64,000 bases of DNA from Flavobacterium zepuense (GCF_007097145.1 NZ_VJVZ01000003.1:1-64000); one strand, 5' to 3'; counted from the first letter of the stretch, positions 53,311-62,870 are shown. Numbers and translations: made by a program. The notes: generated by a model from the letters alone, not told the origin.

Positions 53311-53823
53311 ATGGATATCTTAAATAAAAAAGAACGCCTTTCGGCATTTTTACTGTTCCTTTTAATGTTTGTTATAACAACGGGGGTATTAATTGCCGCC
53401 CTGTTCTATAATTTTAAACTCCCCTTAAAAGAGAATGAGTTATTAAAGCAGGAAAACGATAAGATAACTGAGCAGTTTGCATTCCAGAAACAGTTTTCGG
53501 AAAAAGTAGAAGAGATAACCACGATGGTAGACTCGCTGGATAAGGCGCCCGAGAGTTTTCAGTTTATAGAGCAAAAAATAAATTTTGAGCTGGTAGAACT
53601 AAACGAAAAGATACCTGCCGATACCGACCAGGAACTTAAAGTGTACGATAACACCATACTAATAATCAAGAACCTTGTAAATGCTAAAAAAGCGCTTTTG
53701 CAGGTTAACGATTCTAAAAAGGAAATAGACCTTCTTAACAACCAGATAAAATCGTATGAGGAAGAAAATAAAGACCTTATACGAGACCTTGAACTGGCAA
53801 GGCAACTTAACCGCAGGCCTTAA
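53311..53823 (+). CDS. tssO: Bacteroidota T6SS membrane protein TssO
   Basis: 170 residues. One transmembrane helix (FLLFLLMFVITTGVLIAALF, residues 14-33) followed by a periplasmic coiled coil to the end (charged heptads, EEENKDLIRDLELARQLN). Size, topology and position after tssK fit TssO of T6SSiii. Confidence 0.78.
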   Translation: MDILNKKERLSAFLLFLLMFVITTGVLIAALFYNFKLPLKENELLKQENDKITEQFAFQKQFSEKVEEITTMVDSLDKAPESFQFIEQKINFELVELNEKIPADTDQELKVYDNTILIIKNLVNAKKALLQVNDSKKEIDLLNNQIKSYEEENKDLIRDLELARQLNRRP

Positions 53824-53837
53824 CCAACACCTTGATT

Positions 53838-56294
53838 ATGATTACAGAAGATATAGTTCAGGCCGTATACATTGCCAAGCAACTGGCTAAAACCAATACT
53901 AATGCAAAGTATTATCCGGCGCATTTGCTTAAGGCGCTGCTTAATCCGCAATTTAATTTTTTAAAAGAAATGGATGCAGCAGGCATCGATGTTTTTTATT
54001 TAGATGAGTGGGCAGATATCCGCATTAGCGAATACCCTAAAGCACCCCGCCCTACCGATAATGCCGAACCCGATGGCAGCGTAACAACGGTTCTTGATGA
54101 AGCCGAAGAACTTGCCGGCAAAGGTGGTAAGGATGTAGATTTTGCATCGGTTTTAAGCGCACTTGTAACTCCGGGTGTTGGTTTTTCACACGATCAGTTA
54201 AAGTCGCTGCCTTTATCTGCAAACGATATTACAAAAGCATTTGGCGCAGGTCAGGACAGCCCTAAGCCAACTGCTGCATCTAAAACAGGTACTGCGGGCA
54301 GTACATCTGTAATAGATAAATACTGCACCAACAAATTACAACATTACAAAGAGACCCCTGCTGCCAATATTATAGGCCGTGACGAGGAGCTTAAGATAGT
54401 TACAGAGGTTTTAAGCCGAAAGCTTAAACCACACGTTATAATAATTGGCGAAACAGGCGTAGGTAAATCTACCCTTGTAGAGGGCTTTTGCAATAAAATT
54501 GCCAATAAAACCACGCTTACCGCTTTTAATAACGCGATTGTTTTTGAACTCAATACAGGTTCTTTATTTGCCGGTGCCTCTTATAAGGGTGAGGTAGAAG
54601 ACCGCCTGCAAAAGCTTTTTAACGAGCTGCGCAATTACGAAAAGCCCGTACTGTTTATAGATGATATTCACGAACTTTTTGATGCCAATCAGGGGTCGGG
54701 TATTGCAGGTATTATTAAGTCGGAACTTTCTAAAGGCATCATAACCTTTATTGGGGCGACAACTACAGAGAAATTCAGGAAAACGCTGGCAAAAGACGAT
54801 GCACTTTCCCGCAGGTTTGAAACACTGGAAATAAGCGAGCCATCACAGGATATGGCGCTACGCATGATTAAAAACATCGTTAATCACTATCAGGACCACC
54901 ACAACTTTACGATAGACGAGGAAGGCTTAAAAGAAGCAATACGCCTATCTAAACGCTACCTTAAAGAGAAATCATTGCCGGATTCGGCGCTTGATCTTAT
55001 AGACCGTACAATGTCATCTTTAAAAGTAGCAAAAGAAACTATTGGCAAAGATTTACCCAACCTGCAAAAGCAGGTCGAAGAACTGCAAAACGTTACGGAT
55101 GCAACCGAACTGGATGAAAAAACCATTTGGCTGCACAGCGATATACAGGGCAAAACCGGTAAGTTTTTAGAGGATTCTGAAAGCTCTTCAAGCGATTTTA
55201 CACTGCTAGATTCAACCGAAAGGTTATCCCATTTACAGCAAATGCTGGAAAAATTAGAAACTATGAATGGCGAGGACAACGTTGTATTGCCGGCGCATTT
55301 ATCTATAGTGGTATCGGGTATTACGGGCATCCCCGCAGGCAAGGTAAAATCAGACGAGCGTGAAAGGCTGCTTGATATAGAGAACACTTTAAAGCAACGC
55401 GTTATTGGGCAGGACCATGCCGTAAGAGTAGTTGCAGACGCCATTTTAGAGTCGCGCTCGGGCTTAACAAAACCGGGTCAGCCCATAGGGTCGTTTTTCT
55501 TTTTAGGCCCCACAGGAACCGGAAAAACAGAGCTTGCCAAATCACTGGCTGATTTTCTTTTTGGCGATGAAAATGCCATTATAAGGCTGGACATGTCAGA
55601 GTTTAAAGAAGAGCACTCGGCGGCATTATTATATGGTGCACCTCCGGGATATGTAGGCTACGAAGAAGGCGGGCTACTGGTAAATAAGATCAGGCAAAAG
55701 CCCTACTCTATTGTTTTATTTGATGAGATTGAAAAAGCCCATAAGTCGGTTTTTGATGTATTCCTGCAAATATTAGATGAGGGCAAGCTGCACGACAGGC
55801 TGGGCAAAGAGGGCGATTTTTCTAACGCAGTAATACTGTTTACCTCAAACATCGGGTCGGATTATATAGTGCAGTCGTTTGAGAAGGATATCATACCAAA
55901 ATCTAACGACCTGATACAATTAATGGCAGGGCACTTTAGGCCGGAATTCCTGGGCCGCCTTACCGAAATTATTCCGTTTGCACCTATCAGCAAAAGCAGC
56001 GTATCGAGGATATTTAACATCCACCTTAAAAAAGAACTGGTACAACTGCTGGAAAAACTGGATATACAACTGGAAATTAACGAGGCCGACAGGGAACTCA
56101 TTGCTTTAAAAGGCTTTAGTCCGCAATATGGTGCCAGGCCCATTAAAGGTAATATTCGCAACCAGTTAAAAAGGCCGCTTTCACGGATGATCATAGCCAA
56201 CGAGCTAAAAAAAGGAGATACGGTAAAGGTTAGCCTTGATGAAAACGAAGAGATAAAATTTGAGATACACCACCATGAAGGATCTTTATTATAA
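53838..56294 (+). CDS. tssH: Sheath-recycling ATPase TssH (ClpV-like)
   Basis: 818 residues from ATG 53838. N-terminal Clp_N repeat region with HLLKALLNPQFNF. First AAA+ module: Walker A GETGVGKST, Walker B LFIDDIHEL. Second: GPTGTGKTE, ILFDEIEKAHKSV, SRRFETLE and GARPIKG sensor 2. It disassembles contracted sheath. It overlaps tssE by 20 bp. Confidence 0.93.
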   Translation: MITEDIVQAVYIAKQLAKTNTNAKYYPAHLLKALLNPQFNFLKEMDAAGIDVFYLDEWADIRISEYPKAPRPTDNAEPDGSVTTVLDEAEELAGKGGKDVDFASVLSALVTPGVGFSHDQLKSLPLSANDITKAFGAGQDSPKPTAASKTGTAGSTSVIDKYCTNKLQHYKETPAANIIGRDEELKIVTEVLSRKLKPHVIIIGETGVGKSTLVEGFCNKIANKTTLTAFNNAIVFELNTGSLFAGASYKGEVEDRLQKLFNELRNYEKPVLFIDDIHELFDANQGSGIAGIIKSELSKGIITFIGATTTEKFRKTLAKDDALSRRFETLEISEPSQDMALRMIKNIVNHYQDHHNFTIDEEGLKEAIRLSKRYLKEKSLPDSALDLIDRTMSSLKVAKETIGKDLPNLQKQVEELQNVTDATELDEKTIWLHSDIQGKTGKFLEDSESSSSDFTLLDSTERLSHLQQMLEKLETMNGEDNVVLPAHLSIVVSGITGIPAGKVKSDERERLLDIENTLKQRVIGQDHAVRVVADAILESRSGLTKPGQPIGSFFFLGPTGTGKTELAKSLADFLFGDENAIIRLDMSEFKEEHSAALLYGAPPGYVGYEEGGLLVNKIRQKPYSIVLFDEIEKAHKSVFDVFLQILDEGKLHDRLGKEGDFSNAVILFTSNIGSDYIVQSFEKDIIPKSNDLIQLMAGHFRPEFLGRLTEIIPFAPISKSSVSRIFNIHLKKELVQLLEKLDIQLEINEADRELIALKGFSPQYGARPIKGNIRNQLKRPLSRMIIANELKKGDTVKVSLDENEEIKFEIHHHEGSLL

Positions 56295-56706
56295 AATACC
56301 TATTGATTTTAAAGCGCTTTCGGCGGGGCAAAACCTGCGTAAGGTAACTATAGAAGAGTCGCTTGCGCAGTATATATCGCTTATTATTACCACCATTTTT
56401 GGGGAGTATAAGTACGATACCGATTTTGGAACCATTATTTGGGAAACCGACTTTAACCTGCTGGCCAACGCCAACCAGTTGAAAGACATGATTAAAGAAT
56501 CGGTACATGAAAAGGTAAAGCATTACGAGCACCGCCTTACAGTGACCGATGTTACCCTTACCGTAAGCGAATATACTGTTAGCTATACCAAGAACATCAG
56601 GGTAAAAAAACGCCTTGATATTGTAGTGTATGGCATTATAAACAAAACCAACCAACCCTATTATTACAAGAGCTCTTATTTTTTAGCGCCTTTTTCCTTT
56701 AAATAA
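56275..56706 (+). CDS. tssE: Baseplate protein TssE (gp25-like)
   Basis: 143 residues from ATG 56275 (overlapping tssH). gp25/GPW core: SLAQYISLIITTIFGEYKYD followed by TDFGTIIWE and VSYTKNIRVKKRLDIVVYG. Baseplate wedge component. Six bases before tssF. Confidence 0.87.
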   Translation: MKDLYYKIPIDFKALSAGQNLRKVTIEESLAQYISLIITTIFGEYKYDTDFGTIIWETDFNLLANANQLKDMIKESVHEKVKHYEHRLTVTDVTLTVSEYTVSYTKNIRVKKRLDIVVYGIINKTNQPYYYKSSYFLAPFSFK

Positions 56707-56712
56707 TTCACA

Positions 56713-58563
56713 ATGAACCAACTATCAAAAGACCAGATAAAGGACAGATTGCTTAAGCGCGCCGCCAAACAATGGGGGTATACTGATATTGAACTCGAAA
56801 ATGTGTTTGACCCCATTGTAAACCTGCTCTTTGATGTTTGCGCCAAAGAACTGGAAAAAATAAGCAACGAAATATTTTCCAGCAGGAGAAGGATGACCGA
56901 ACGCCTTGTAGATATACTTACACCTACAGCATCGGCCAAGGCAACTCCGGCAAGGGCTATCTTAAAGGCTTACCCTATTGAGAACGAGGCTACCTTAAAT
57001 AACTATCATCAGTTTTACATCCAAAAAAAGGAAACCAACCCCTATAATCCTACCGAAAGTGTTATAAAAAACTACTTTTTTGGGCCAACCATCCCTGTAA
57101 AGCTTACCCGCAACAAACTGAGCTATGTTGTGCTGCCTACCGGCGTTATGGAGATTGCCAAAGAGCAGTTTAAAGAATCGATTAATGCCAATAATTTTAT
57201 TAACCCTACGCCGCACGGCATTATATGGTTGGGTATTAAGCACCAGGGCGAAGACATTATTAAAGACCTGATGTTTTATTTTTACCTAAAAAATATTAAC
57301 AACAGGAATACGTTTTTCCACTTTTTGCCTAAGGCCAAATGGTTCTTTAACGATTATCAGCTGGAAACCGCTCAGGGCTATAATAACGACCATAACCACG
57401 CCGGCGATGCCAGCGAATTATTCAGGGAAGATTTTTACCATATAGAAAAAACACAGGAGCAGGTAAACGACTTTTACAGCCGTAACTTTATTACTATAAA
57501 GAATATTATTAACCTCACCGATGCTGATTACACCATGCCGCAGGAACTGCGCGGCATCCTGGTACCGGAAGATTTTAAACGCATGGCCGATGAAAAACTA
57601 CTTTGGCTACGCGTAGAATTCCCCAATGTAATTGGTGGCGACATATTATCTGAGATCTATTGCGCCAACAACTGTTTCCCTGTTATAAATAAGAAATTGA
57701 ATGAGATACAGGGCAGTATAAAAAACCTGTTAAATATCTATCCGTTAAGCCTTAACGAAGATTTCTTTTTAGAGCTTTTTTCGGTTGCCGATGATAAGAA
57801 CAAAGAATTTGATATTGTAAAAAACAGCGAGACCCAAAAAGACGATGATTTTGCCTACCTGAGGTTTGGCGGTATTGCCCGTTTTGATGAGCGCAACGCT
57901 ACCGAAGAGATTAACTACCTTATAGACCTTATTAGAGATGAGGCTGCGGCATTTTCCAGGCTTGGCAACGATTTTACCGATACTAACCTAAAAGAGATCA
58001 ACCAGGTAATATCCAGGTTTAGGAATAAGCTCTCGCAAACCGGAATGCAGAATATTAATAACCCGTATTTGGTACTCAATACCAAGAACAGTACAGAAAA
58101 AGGCAACCTTTTTGTAAAATACTGGACCACCAATGGCGAAAAGGCCAACAATATAAACACTTTTTCGAGGCTTGTACTGCACAAAGGCAGCGACTTTGAG
58201 AAAGATAACATAGTACTTTTATCTACAACGCAGGGCGGTAAAGACGAGCTTTCTAACTCTGATAAGATATATGCTTTTAGAGAAAATTTGGTATCTAACC
58301 AAAGGGTGGTTACAAGACAGGACATTATTATTTTATGCAAGAATCATTTTGGCGATGCCATAACTACTATAGAAGTTAAAAACGGCATACAAACCAGCCT
58401 TGATGATAACGTGGGCTATACCCCTACCATTGATATTTACATTAAAAAGAAAGACCCGGCTTATTACAACGAAGAAGAATGGTACTTTTTAAGCGAAGAC
58501 CTGAAACTTATGATAGAAAAAAAGGCTATAAACATTGTGCCTTTCAGGATTATATTTAATTAG
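56713..58563 (+). CDS. tssF: Baseplate protein TssF
   Basis: 616 residues. Start LSKDQIKDRLLKRAAKQWGY and RRRMTERLVDILTPTASAKA match TssF; late block VVTRQDIIILCKNHFGDAIT and the C-terminal INIVPFRIIFN. Together with TssG and TssE it forms the wedge. Last gene of the plus-strand operon; its final 8 bases overlap the convergent GNAT gene. Confidence 0.88.
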   Translation: MNQLSKDQIKDRLLKRAAKQWGYTDIELENVFDPIVNLLFDVCAKELEKISNEIFSSRRRMTERLVDILTPTASAKATPARAILKAYPIENEATLNNYHQFYIQKKETNPYNPTESVIKNYFFGPTIPVKLTRNKLSYVVLPTGVMEIAKEQFKESINANNFINPTPHGIIWLGIKHQGEDIIKDLMFYFYLKNINNRNTFFHFLPKAKWFFNDYQLETAQGYNNDHNHAGDASELFREDFYHIEKTQEQVNDFYSRNFITIKNIINLTDADYTMPQELRGILVPEDFKRMADEKLLWLRVEFPNVIGGDILSEIYCANNCFPVINKKLNEIQGSIKNLLNIYPLSLNEDFFLELFSVADDKNKEFDIVKNSETQKDDDFAYLRFGGIARFDERNATEEINYLIDLIRDEAAAFSRLGNDFTDTNLKEINQVISRFRNKLSQTGMQNINNPYLVLNTKNSTEKGNLFVKYWTTNGEKANNINTFSRLVLHKGSDFEKDNIVLLSTTQGGKDELSNSDKIYAFRENLVSNQRVVTRQDIIILCKNHFGDAITTIEVKNGIQTSLDDNVGYTPTIDIYIKKKDPAYYNEEEWYFLSEDLKLMIEKKAINIVPFRIIFN

Positions 58564-59155
58564 ATATTTTCCTCAAAAGATTTTCTTTTACGCCATTAAA
58601 CCACTCATCGCGCAGTATGCTTAATAGTATAGTATCTCTGCGCGTGCCGTCATGCCGAAATATATGGTTACGCATAACACCTTCAACAGTGCAGCCTATG
58701 CTTTTCATGGCAGCAATACTTCTTACGTTGTCGTTATCAGCCCTAAACTCCACACGTTCTACTTGTAAGGTTTCAAAAGCATATTGCAATAACAAAAACT
58801 TACAATGCTTGTTTAACCCTGTGCCATGAAAACGCCCGCCATACCATGTATAACCCAATTGCAGCGTTTTTTGATTCGGCTGTATATCATAGAAGCGCGT
58901 TGTACCGGCATATTCATTAGTACGCTTATCAAAAATAATAAAAGGATATTCGGTTTTAGTGTCCTTCCTCTGTAGTGCCTGATCAATATAATTAGTAAGG
59001 TTCTCCCTGCCTGTAGTAGGTACCGATGAATACTTATAAAGCTCAGGCTCATTTTCGGCAAATTCTATTAAGTTTTCAATGTCGCCTGCCTGCAACGGCC
59101 TTAAATAAGCAACGTTATCTTCCAAAATAATATCATGTTCTAAATGGGTTTCCAT
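58556..59155 (-). CDS. GNAT-family (RimJ/RimL-type) N-acetyltransferase
   Basis: 199 residues from ATG 59155 (GTG two codons earlier is possible). Motifs: VAYLRPLQAGDIENL start, acetyl-CoA-binding region GTGLNKHCKFLLLQYAFETL, NVRSIAAMKSIGCTVEGVMR and HDGTRRDTILLSI, the RimJ/RimL pattern. Substrate is unknown. Convergent to and slightly overlapping tssF; probably unrelated to secretion. Confidence 0.88.
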   Translation of the reverse strand: METHLEHDIILEDNVAYLRPLQAGDIENLIEFAENEPELYKYSSVPTTGRENLTNYIDQALQRKDTKTEYPFIIFDKRTNEYAGTTRFYDIQPNQKTLQLGYTWYGGRFHGTGLNKHCKFLLLQYAFETLQVERVEFRADNDNVRSIAAMKSIGCTVEGVMRNHIFRHDGTRRDTILLSILRDEWFNGVKENLLRKISN

Positions 59156-59169
59156 GTTCACTTTTTAAT

Positions 59170-59177
59170 CAAATATA
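59170..59177 (-). promoter_or_regulatory. -7 promoter box of the GNAT gene
   Basis: CAAATATA on the plus strand is TATATTTG on the minus strand; predicted leader about 8 nt. Confidence 0.4.
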
Positions 59178-59236
59178 ACGGTTAATACTCAAAGCAAAGT
59201 ACGCTAAAGTATAAGACGCCATCTTTAATAAAAACT

Positions 59237-59244
59237 TATATTTG
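59237..59244 (+). promoter_or_regulatory. -7 promoter box of the DUF6642-like gene
   Basis: TATATTTG; predicted leader about 25 nt to ATG 59275. Confidence 0.45.
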
Positions 59245-59274
59245 TTAGTTAATGAATATTGCAAAACATGATTT

Positions 59275-59835
59275 ATGGATTATGAGAAATTTATTTTCTG
59301 TCTTGAGGCCGTGCCCGATACAGAGATAAACACCACTACCGAAACACTTGAAAATTTAGAACAATTAGCTTTTGAACAAGGTATTGATAGCATTTATAAA
59401 ACCTGCGATACCATCGAGGGTCTGGAGGAAAGTTTAAATACACTTCTGTATGACGATCATAATTTTAAAAATTATGAAATTATATATCTTATTATGCAGG
59501 GAGAAAGCAATAACATTTGCCTTAACGGATATTATTACAGCCTGGAAGAAATAGCCGAGATTTTTGAAGGCAGGATGAAGGGCAAGATATTGCACTTTGC
59601 AAATGCTAAAGTGTTAGACTTAACTGAGGAAGAGGCACAATACTTTTTAGATATTACCGGCGCAAAGGCAATTTCAGGTTATGGCGATGCCTACAGCAAC
59701 ATAACCAGCAGTAACCTTGATAAAGCCTTCTTTAGCTTATTTGAGGATGAAGATGATATAATAGAAATTGTAGAAGAATTGCACCAAAAGCATTACACCC
59801 TGTGTAAGTTGCTTGACTTCAGGCTATATTACTAG
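59275..59835 (+). CDS. DUF6642-like protein with degenerate CHAT-like core
   Basis: 186 residues, acidic, soluble. The layout FIFCLEAVPD start, YEIIYLIMQGES, YSLEEIAEIFEGRMKGKILH and FANAKVLDL recalls DUF6642 proteins, which I remember as having a caspase-like fold with an HG and a C in the two core strands. Here these read QG and AN, so catalytic His and Cys appear missing. Likely a non-catalytic member. Monocistronic between its own promoter and a strong terminator. Confidence 0.5.
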   Translation: MDYEKFIFCLEAVPDTEINTTTETLENLEQLAFEQGIDSIYKTCDTIEGLEESLNTLLYDDHNFKNYEIIYLIMQGESNNICLNGYYYSLEEIAEIFEGRMKGKILHFANAKVLDLTEEEAQYFLDITGAKAISGYGDAYSNITSSNLDKAFFSLFEDEDDIIEIVEELHQKHYTLCKLLDFRLYY

Positions 59836-59850
59836 TACATACTTATATAA

Positions 59851-59890
59851 ACACAAAAGCGGGAGATTTTAAAATCTCCCGCTTTTGTGT
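59851..59890. terminator. Perfect 40-bp palindrome, bidirectional terminator
   Basis: Exact palindrome with GC core GCGGGAGA/TCTCCCGC, A run on one side and T run on the other. It separates the convergent genes ending at 59835 and 59911 and suits both. Confidence 0.85.
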
Positions 59891-59910
59891 AAAAAGACAA
59901 TAACTAATTG

Positions 59911-60306
59911 TTATACAGTCTCTTCTTTTATAAATTCTCCATTGCTCTTAAAATAGGCAGCAACATCTTTACCATCTTTTGTTAGTACCAGTTTGTACTG
60001 GCTACCGTCTTCGGCTACCATTGCCTCAACAAGAGAAAAGCCTTCATATTTTTTAACTGCCGGCCTTAGCACATCTATTGCAATTTCCGATTGTGCGATC
60101 TTTTTAAAACCTTCATCGGCTGAAGCGGTTGCTGTAGTAGCATCAGTTGCTGTTGCTGCTGGCTGTGTTTGCGGCGTTACAGCTTGTTGTGGTGCTGTTT
60201 GCGTGGTTTGCGCCGGAGCAGTTGTTGTATTAGTATTCTGTTCTGGTGTCTGTGCGAAAGTTGCTATTGACAACATTAATGCGGCTGATAGAAATAAATT
60301 TTTCAT
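59911..60306 (-). CDS. Small secreted protein with Thr/Gln/Pro-rich linker
   Basis: 131 residues. Signal peptide (LSAALMLSIATFAQ). Residues ~20-65 are a low-complexity T/Q/P/A linker, probably disordered. The C-terminal ~65 residues form a small domain (IAIDVLRPAVKKYEGFSLVE; GSQYKLVLTKDGKDVAAYFK) that recalls PepSY-like beta-alpha-beta sequences. Function unknown. Confidence 0.7.
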   Translation of the reverse strand: MKNLFLSAALMLSIATFAQTPEQNTNTTTAPAQTTQTAPQQAVTPQTQPAATATDATTATASADEGFKKIAQSEIAIDVLRPAVKKYEGFSLVEAMVAEDGSQYKLVLTKDGKDVAAYFKSNGEFIKEETV

Positions 60307-60438
60307 GACGTATTTATATTTATTGTTATACTAATACATATGAAATAACCATACCAATACATAAAACTATCCTTTTACGCGATTAAATAATTAAAAAACA
60401 GCAATTTACATATTTTACCTATATATGAAAAACTGTGG

Positions 60439-60490
60439 AAGTCTACACAAAATGTAGAAAAGTCTACAATAAATGTGGTTAAAAGCCACA
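60439..60490. repeat. Direct and inverted AAGTCTACA repeats plus small hairpin
   Basis: AAGTCTACA occurs at 60439-60447 and 60460-60468 (21 bp apart); TCTACA at 60442 forms an inverted repeat with TGTAGA at 60453-60458. A weak TGTGG/CCACA hairpin follows at 60474-60490 and may end proline dehydrogenase transcription. Confidence 0.35.
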
Positions 60491-60493
60491 AAA

Positions 60494-61666
60494 TTACTCC
60501 TCCAGCTTTCTCCTTTTACGCTCAGTTGCTAATAAATTAAGCTCACGGCTGGTTTGTCCGGCTACCGATGTGTTCTCCTCTGCCCTTCTTATTAAATAGG
60601 GCATAACATCGCGCACCGGCCCAAACGGAAGGTACTTGGCTACATTGTAATCATTAGCCGCAAGGTTAAAGCTTATATTGTCGCTCATTCCATACAGCTG
60701 CCCAAAAAATACACGCGGGTCATTTTTAGCAATGCCCTTTTGTTCCATAAGCTTTATAAGCCTGTAAGAGCTCTCTTCGTTATGTGTGCCGGCAAATATG
60801 GCCATGCTGTCAATATGGTCGGCCATATAATCTATAGCAGCGTCATAATTAACATCGGTAGCCTCTTTAGAGATACATATAGGAGATATATAACCCATTT
60901 CGGCAGCACGCTTGTTCTCTTTTTCCATATAAGCACCGCGAACTATTTTCATACCAATATAAAAACCTTCCTGCTTAGCCCTTTCATGCAATTTTTTAAG
61001 ATAATCAAGCCTGTCCCAACGGTACATTTGCAGCGTATTAAAAACTATAGCACGCTCTTTATTATATTTAGCCATCATATCGGCCACAAGATCGTCGGCT
61101 GCATCCTGCATCCAGCTTTCCTCGGCATCAATAAGCAGGGCCACATCATTTTCATGCGCTGCTTTACAAACCGTTTCAAAACGGTCGGTAACACGCTTCC
61201 ATTCGGCGGCCTCTTCAATAGTAAGGGTTTTGCCCTCCCCTAACTTTTGCCATAGTGCAAACCTTCCAAATCCGGTAGGCTTAAACACCGCAAAAGGTAT
61301 TGCCTTAATTTCTTGGGCAAATGTTATGGTTTTCAAGGTTTTTTCAAGGGCCTTATCAAATTCAGACTCATCTTCCTTTGCCTCTACAGAGTAATCCAGG
61401 ACTGATGATACCCCTTTGGTAAACATTTTATCTACCACGGGCAGGCAGTCTTCTTCGGTTGTTCCGCCACAAAAGTGGTCAAACACCGTAGCACGGATAA
61501 GGCCTTCAACAGGCAGGTGGGCTTTAAGCGCAAAATTAGTAACAGCGGTACCTATGCGCACCAAAGGCTCTGAGGCTATCATCTTAAATAAAAAATAAGC
61601 CCTGTCCAGTTCGGTATCGCTTTTTAAAGCAAAGGCAGCTGCCGTATTGTTGAAAATCTTTTCCAT
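60494..61666 (-). CDS. putA: Proline dehydrogenase
   Basis: 390 residues from ATG 61666. FAD-barrel features: PTGFGRFALWQKLGEG, LLIDAEESWMQ, NTLQMYRWDRLDYLKKLHER, IGMKIVRGAYMEKE (GxxxRGAYxxxE), FAGTHNEESSYRLIKLM, FFGQLYGMSDNISF and PYLIRRAEENTSVAG. It oxidises proline to pyrroline-5-carboxylate at the membrane. It is the stand-alone form; a separate P5C dehydrogenase must lie elsewhere. Divergent from aroB. Confidence 0.92.
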   Translation of the reverse strand: MEKIFNNTAAAFALKSDTELDRAYFLFKMIASEPLVRIGTAVTNFALKAHLPVEGLIRATVFDHFCGGTTEEDCLPVVDKMFTKGVSSVLDYSVEAKEDESEFDKALEKTLKTITFAQEIKAIPFAVFKPTGFGRFALWQKLGEGKTLTIEEAAEWKRVTDRFETVCKAAHENDVALLIDAEESWMQDAADDLVADMMAKYNKERAIVFNTLQMYRWDRLDYLKKLHERAKQEGFYIGMKIVRGAYMEKENKRAAEMGYISPICISKEATDVNYDAAIDYMADHIDSMAIFAGTHNEESSYRLIKLMEQKGIAKNDPRVFFGQLYGMSDNISFNLAANDYNVAKYLPFGPVRDVMPYLIRRAEENTSVAGQTSRELNLLATERKRRKLEE

Positions 61667-61685
61667 TGTTTTCAAAAAATTTGTG

Positions 61686-61693
61686 CAAATATA
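61686..61693 (-). promoter_or_regulatory. -7 promoter box of the proline dehydrogenase gene
   Basis: TATATTTG on the minus strand; leader about 13 nt. Confidence 0.45.
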
Positions 61694-61758
61694 AATACTA
61701 CATAATAATTAATGATATAAAATACTTTATTTTGCGCTTTCTTTAATACCATACTGTA

Positions 61759-62826
61759 ATGCAGCACATACAAAGCACGGGCTACACTATATATTTTAAT
61801 GATGATTGCTACACTTACCTGCAACAATTGCTCCTGCCGGGCAGTTACAGCACCATATTTATTATAAGCGATGAAAATACCTCGCAGCACTGCCTGCCGG
61901 AGTTTTTATCTCAGGTAGCAACAGAGGTTCCGTTAGAAATTATAGAGTTTGATGCCGGCGAGGCTAATAAAACCATTGAAACCTGCATACAGGTATGGCA
62001 TGCGCTTACCGACCTGGGTGCCGACCGTAAGAGCCTTATTATAAATGTAGGCGGCGGCGTGGTGACCGACCTTGGCGGGTTTGCAGCATCTACCTTTAAA
62101 AGGGGGCTTGATTTTATTAATGTGCCCACCTCCTTGTTAGCTATGGTTGATGCCTCTGTGGGCGGCAAAACCGGTGTAGACCTTGGTGCCCTTAAAAACC
62201 AGGTTGGCGTTATAAACAACCCTATTGCGGTACTTATAGATACACAGTTTTTAGAAACCCTCCCTGCCGAAGAAATGCGATCGGGGCTTGCAGAGATGCT
62301 TAAGCACGGCCTGATTGCCGATGCCGTGTACTGGAATAATTTTTTAGACTTAAACAATTTATCCTTAACTGATTTAGAGGTATTAATTCACCGGTCGGTT
62401 CAAATAAAAAATGAGGTGGTAATACAGGATCCTACAGAGAAAAGCCTTCGCAAAATACTCAACTTTGGCCATACTATGGGGCACGCTATTGAGTCGTATT
62501 TCCTTGAAAATGAAAATAAAAAAACCCTGCTGCACGGCGAGGCTATTGCTATAGGTATGATACTGGAAGCATATTTTTCTAAAGAGAAAAACCTCATTAC
62601 AGAAAGCGAATATACCGAGATTAAAGACGTTATAAATTCTATTTACCCTAAGGTAGATTTTACTGCTGATGACATCACAGCAATTATAGATTTACTGATA
62701 CACGATAAAAAAAATGAGGCCGGAAAGGTACAATTTGTACTGCTGGAAGGTATTGGTAATGCAGTTATTGATAAATTAATTGATAACCATCTTATTATCA
62801 ATGCGTTTAAAGACTATCAAAACTAA
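61759..62826 (+). CDS. aroB: 3-dehydroquinate synthase AroB
   Basis: 355 residues. NAD/Zn signature: INVGGGVVTDLGGFAASTFK, RGLDFINVPTSLLAMVDASV, GGKTGVDL, EEMRSGLAEMLKHGLIAD and KILNFGHTMGHAIES with the metal His residues, then LLHGEAIAIGM. Second step of the shikimate pathway. Monocistronic, divergent from proline dehydrogenase. Confidence 0.95.
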   Translation: MQHIQSTGYTIYFNDDCYTYLQQLLLPGSYSTIFIISDENTSQHCLPEFLSQVATEVPLEIIEFDAGEANKTIETCIQVWHALTDLGADRKSLIINVGGGVVTDLGGFAASTFKRGLDFINVPTSLLAMVDASVGGKTGVDLGALKNQVGVINNPIAVLIDTQFLETLPAEEMRSGLAEMLKHGLIADAVYWNNFLDLNNLSLTDLEVLIHRSVQIKNEVVIQDPTEKSLRKILNFGHTMGHAIESYFLENENKKTLLHGEAIAIGMILEAYFSKEKNLITESEYTEIKDVINSIYPKVDFTADDITAIIDLLIHDKKNEAGKVQFVLLEGIGNAVIDKLIDNHLIINAFKDYQN

Positions 62827-62870
62827 CATTTTTTTAAGACATTTGTTTTTAAATACGAACTATTATTTTT

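Noticed and set aside
54956..55444. Open frame of 162 codons opposite tssH
   Set aside because: Ser-rich shadow of the AAA+ ATPase coding strand.
60740..61243. Open frame of 167 codons opposite proline dehydrogenase
   Set aside because: Antisense to highly conserved enzyme motifs; no promoter or family features.
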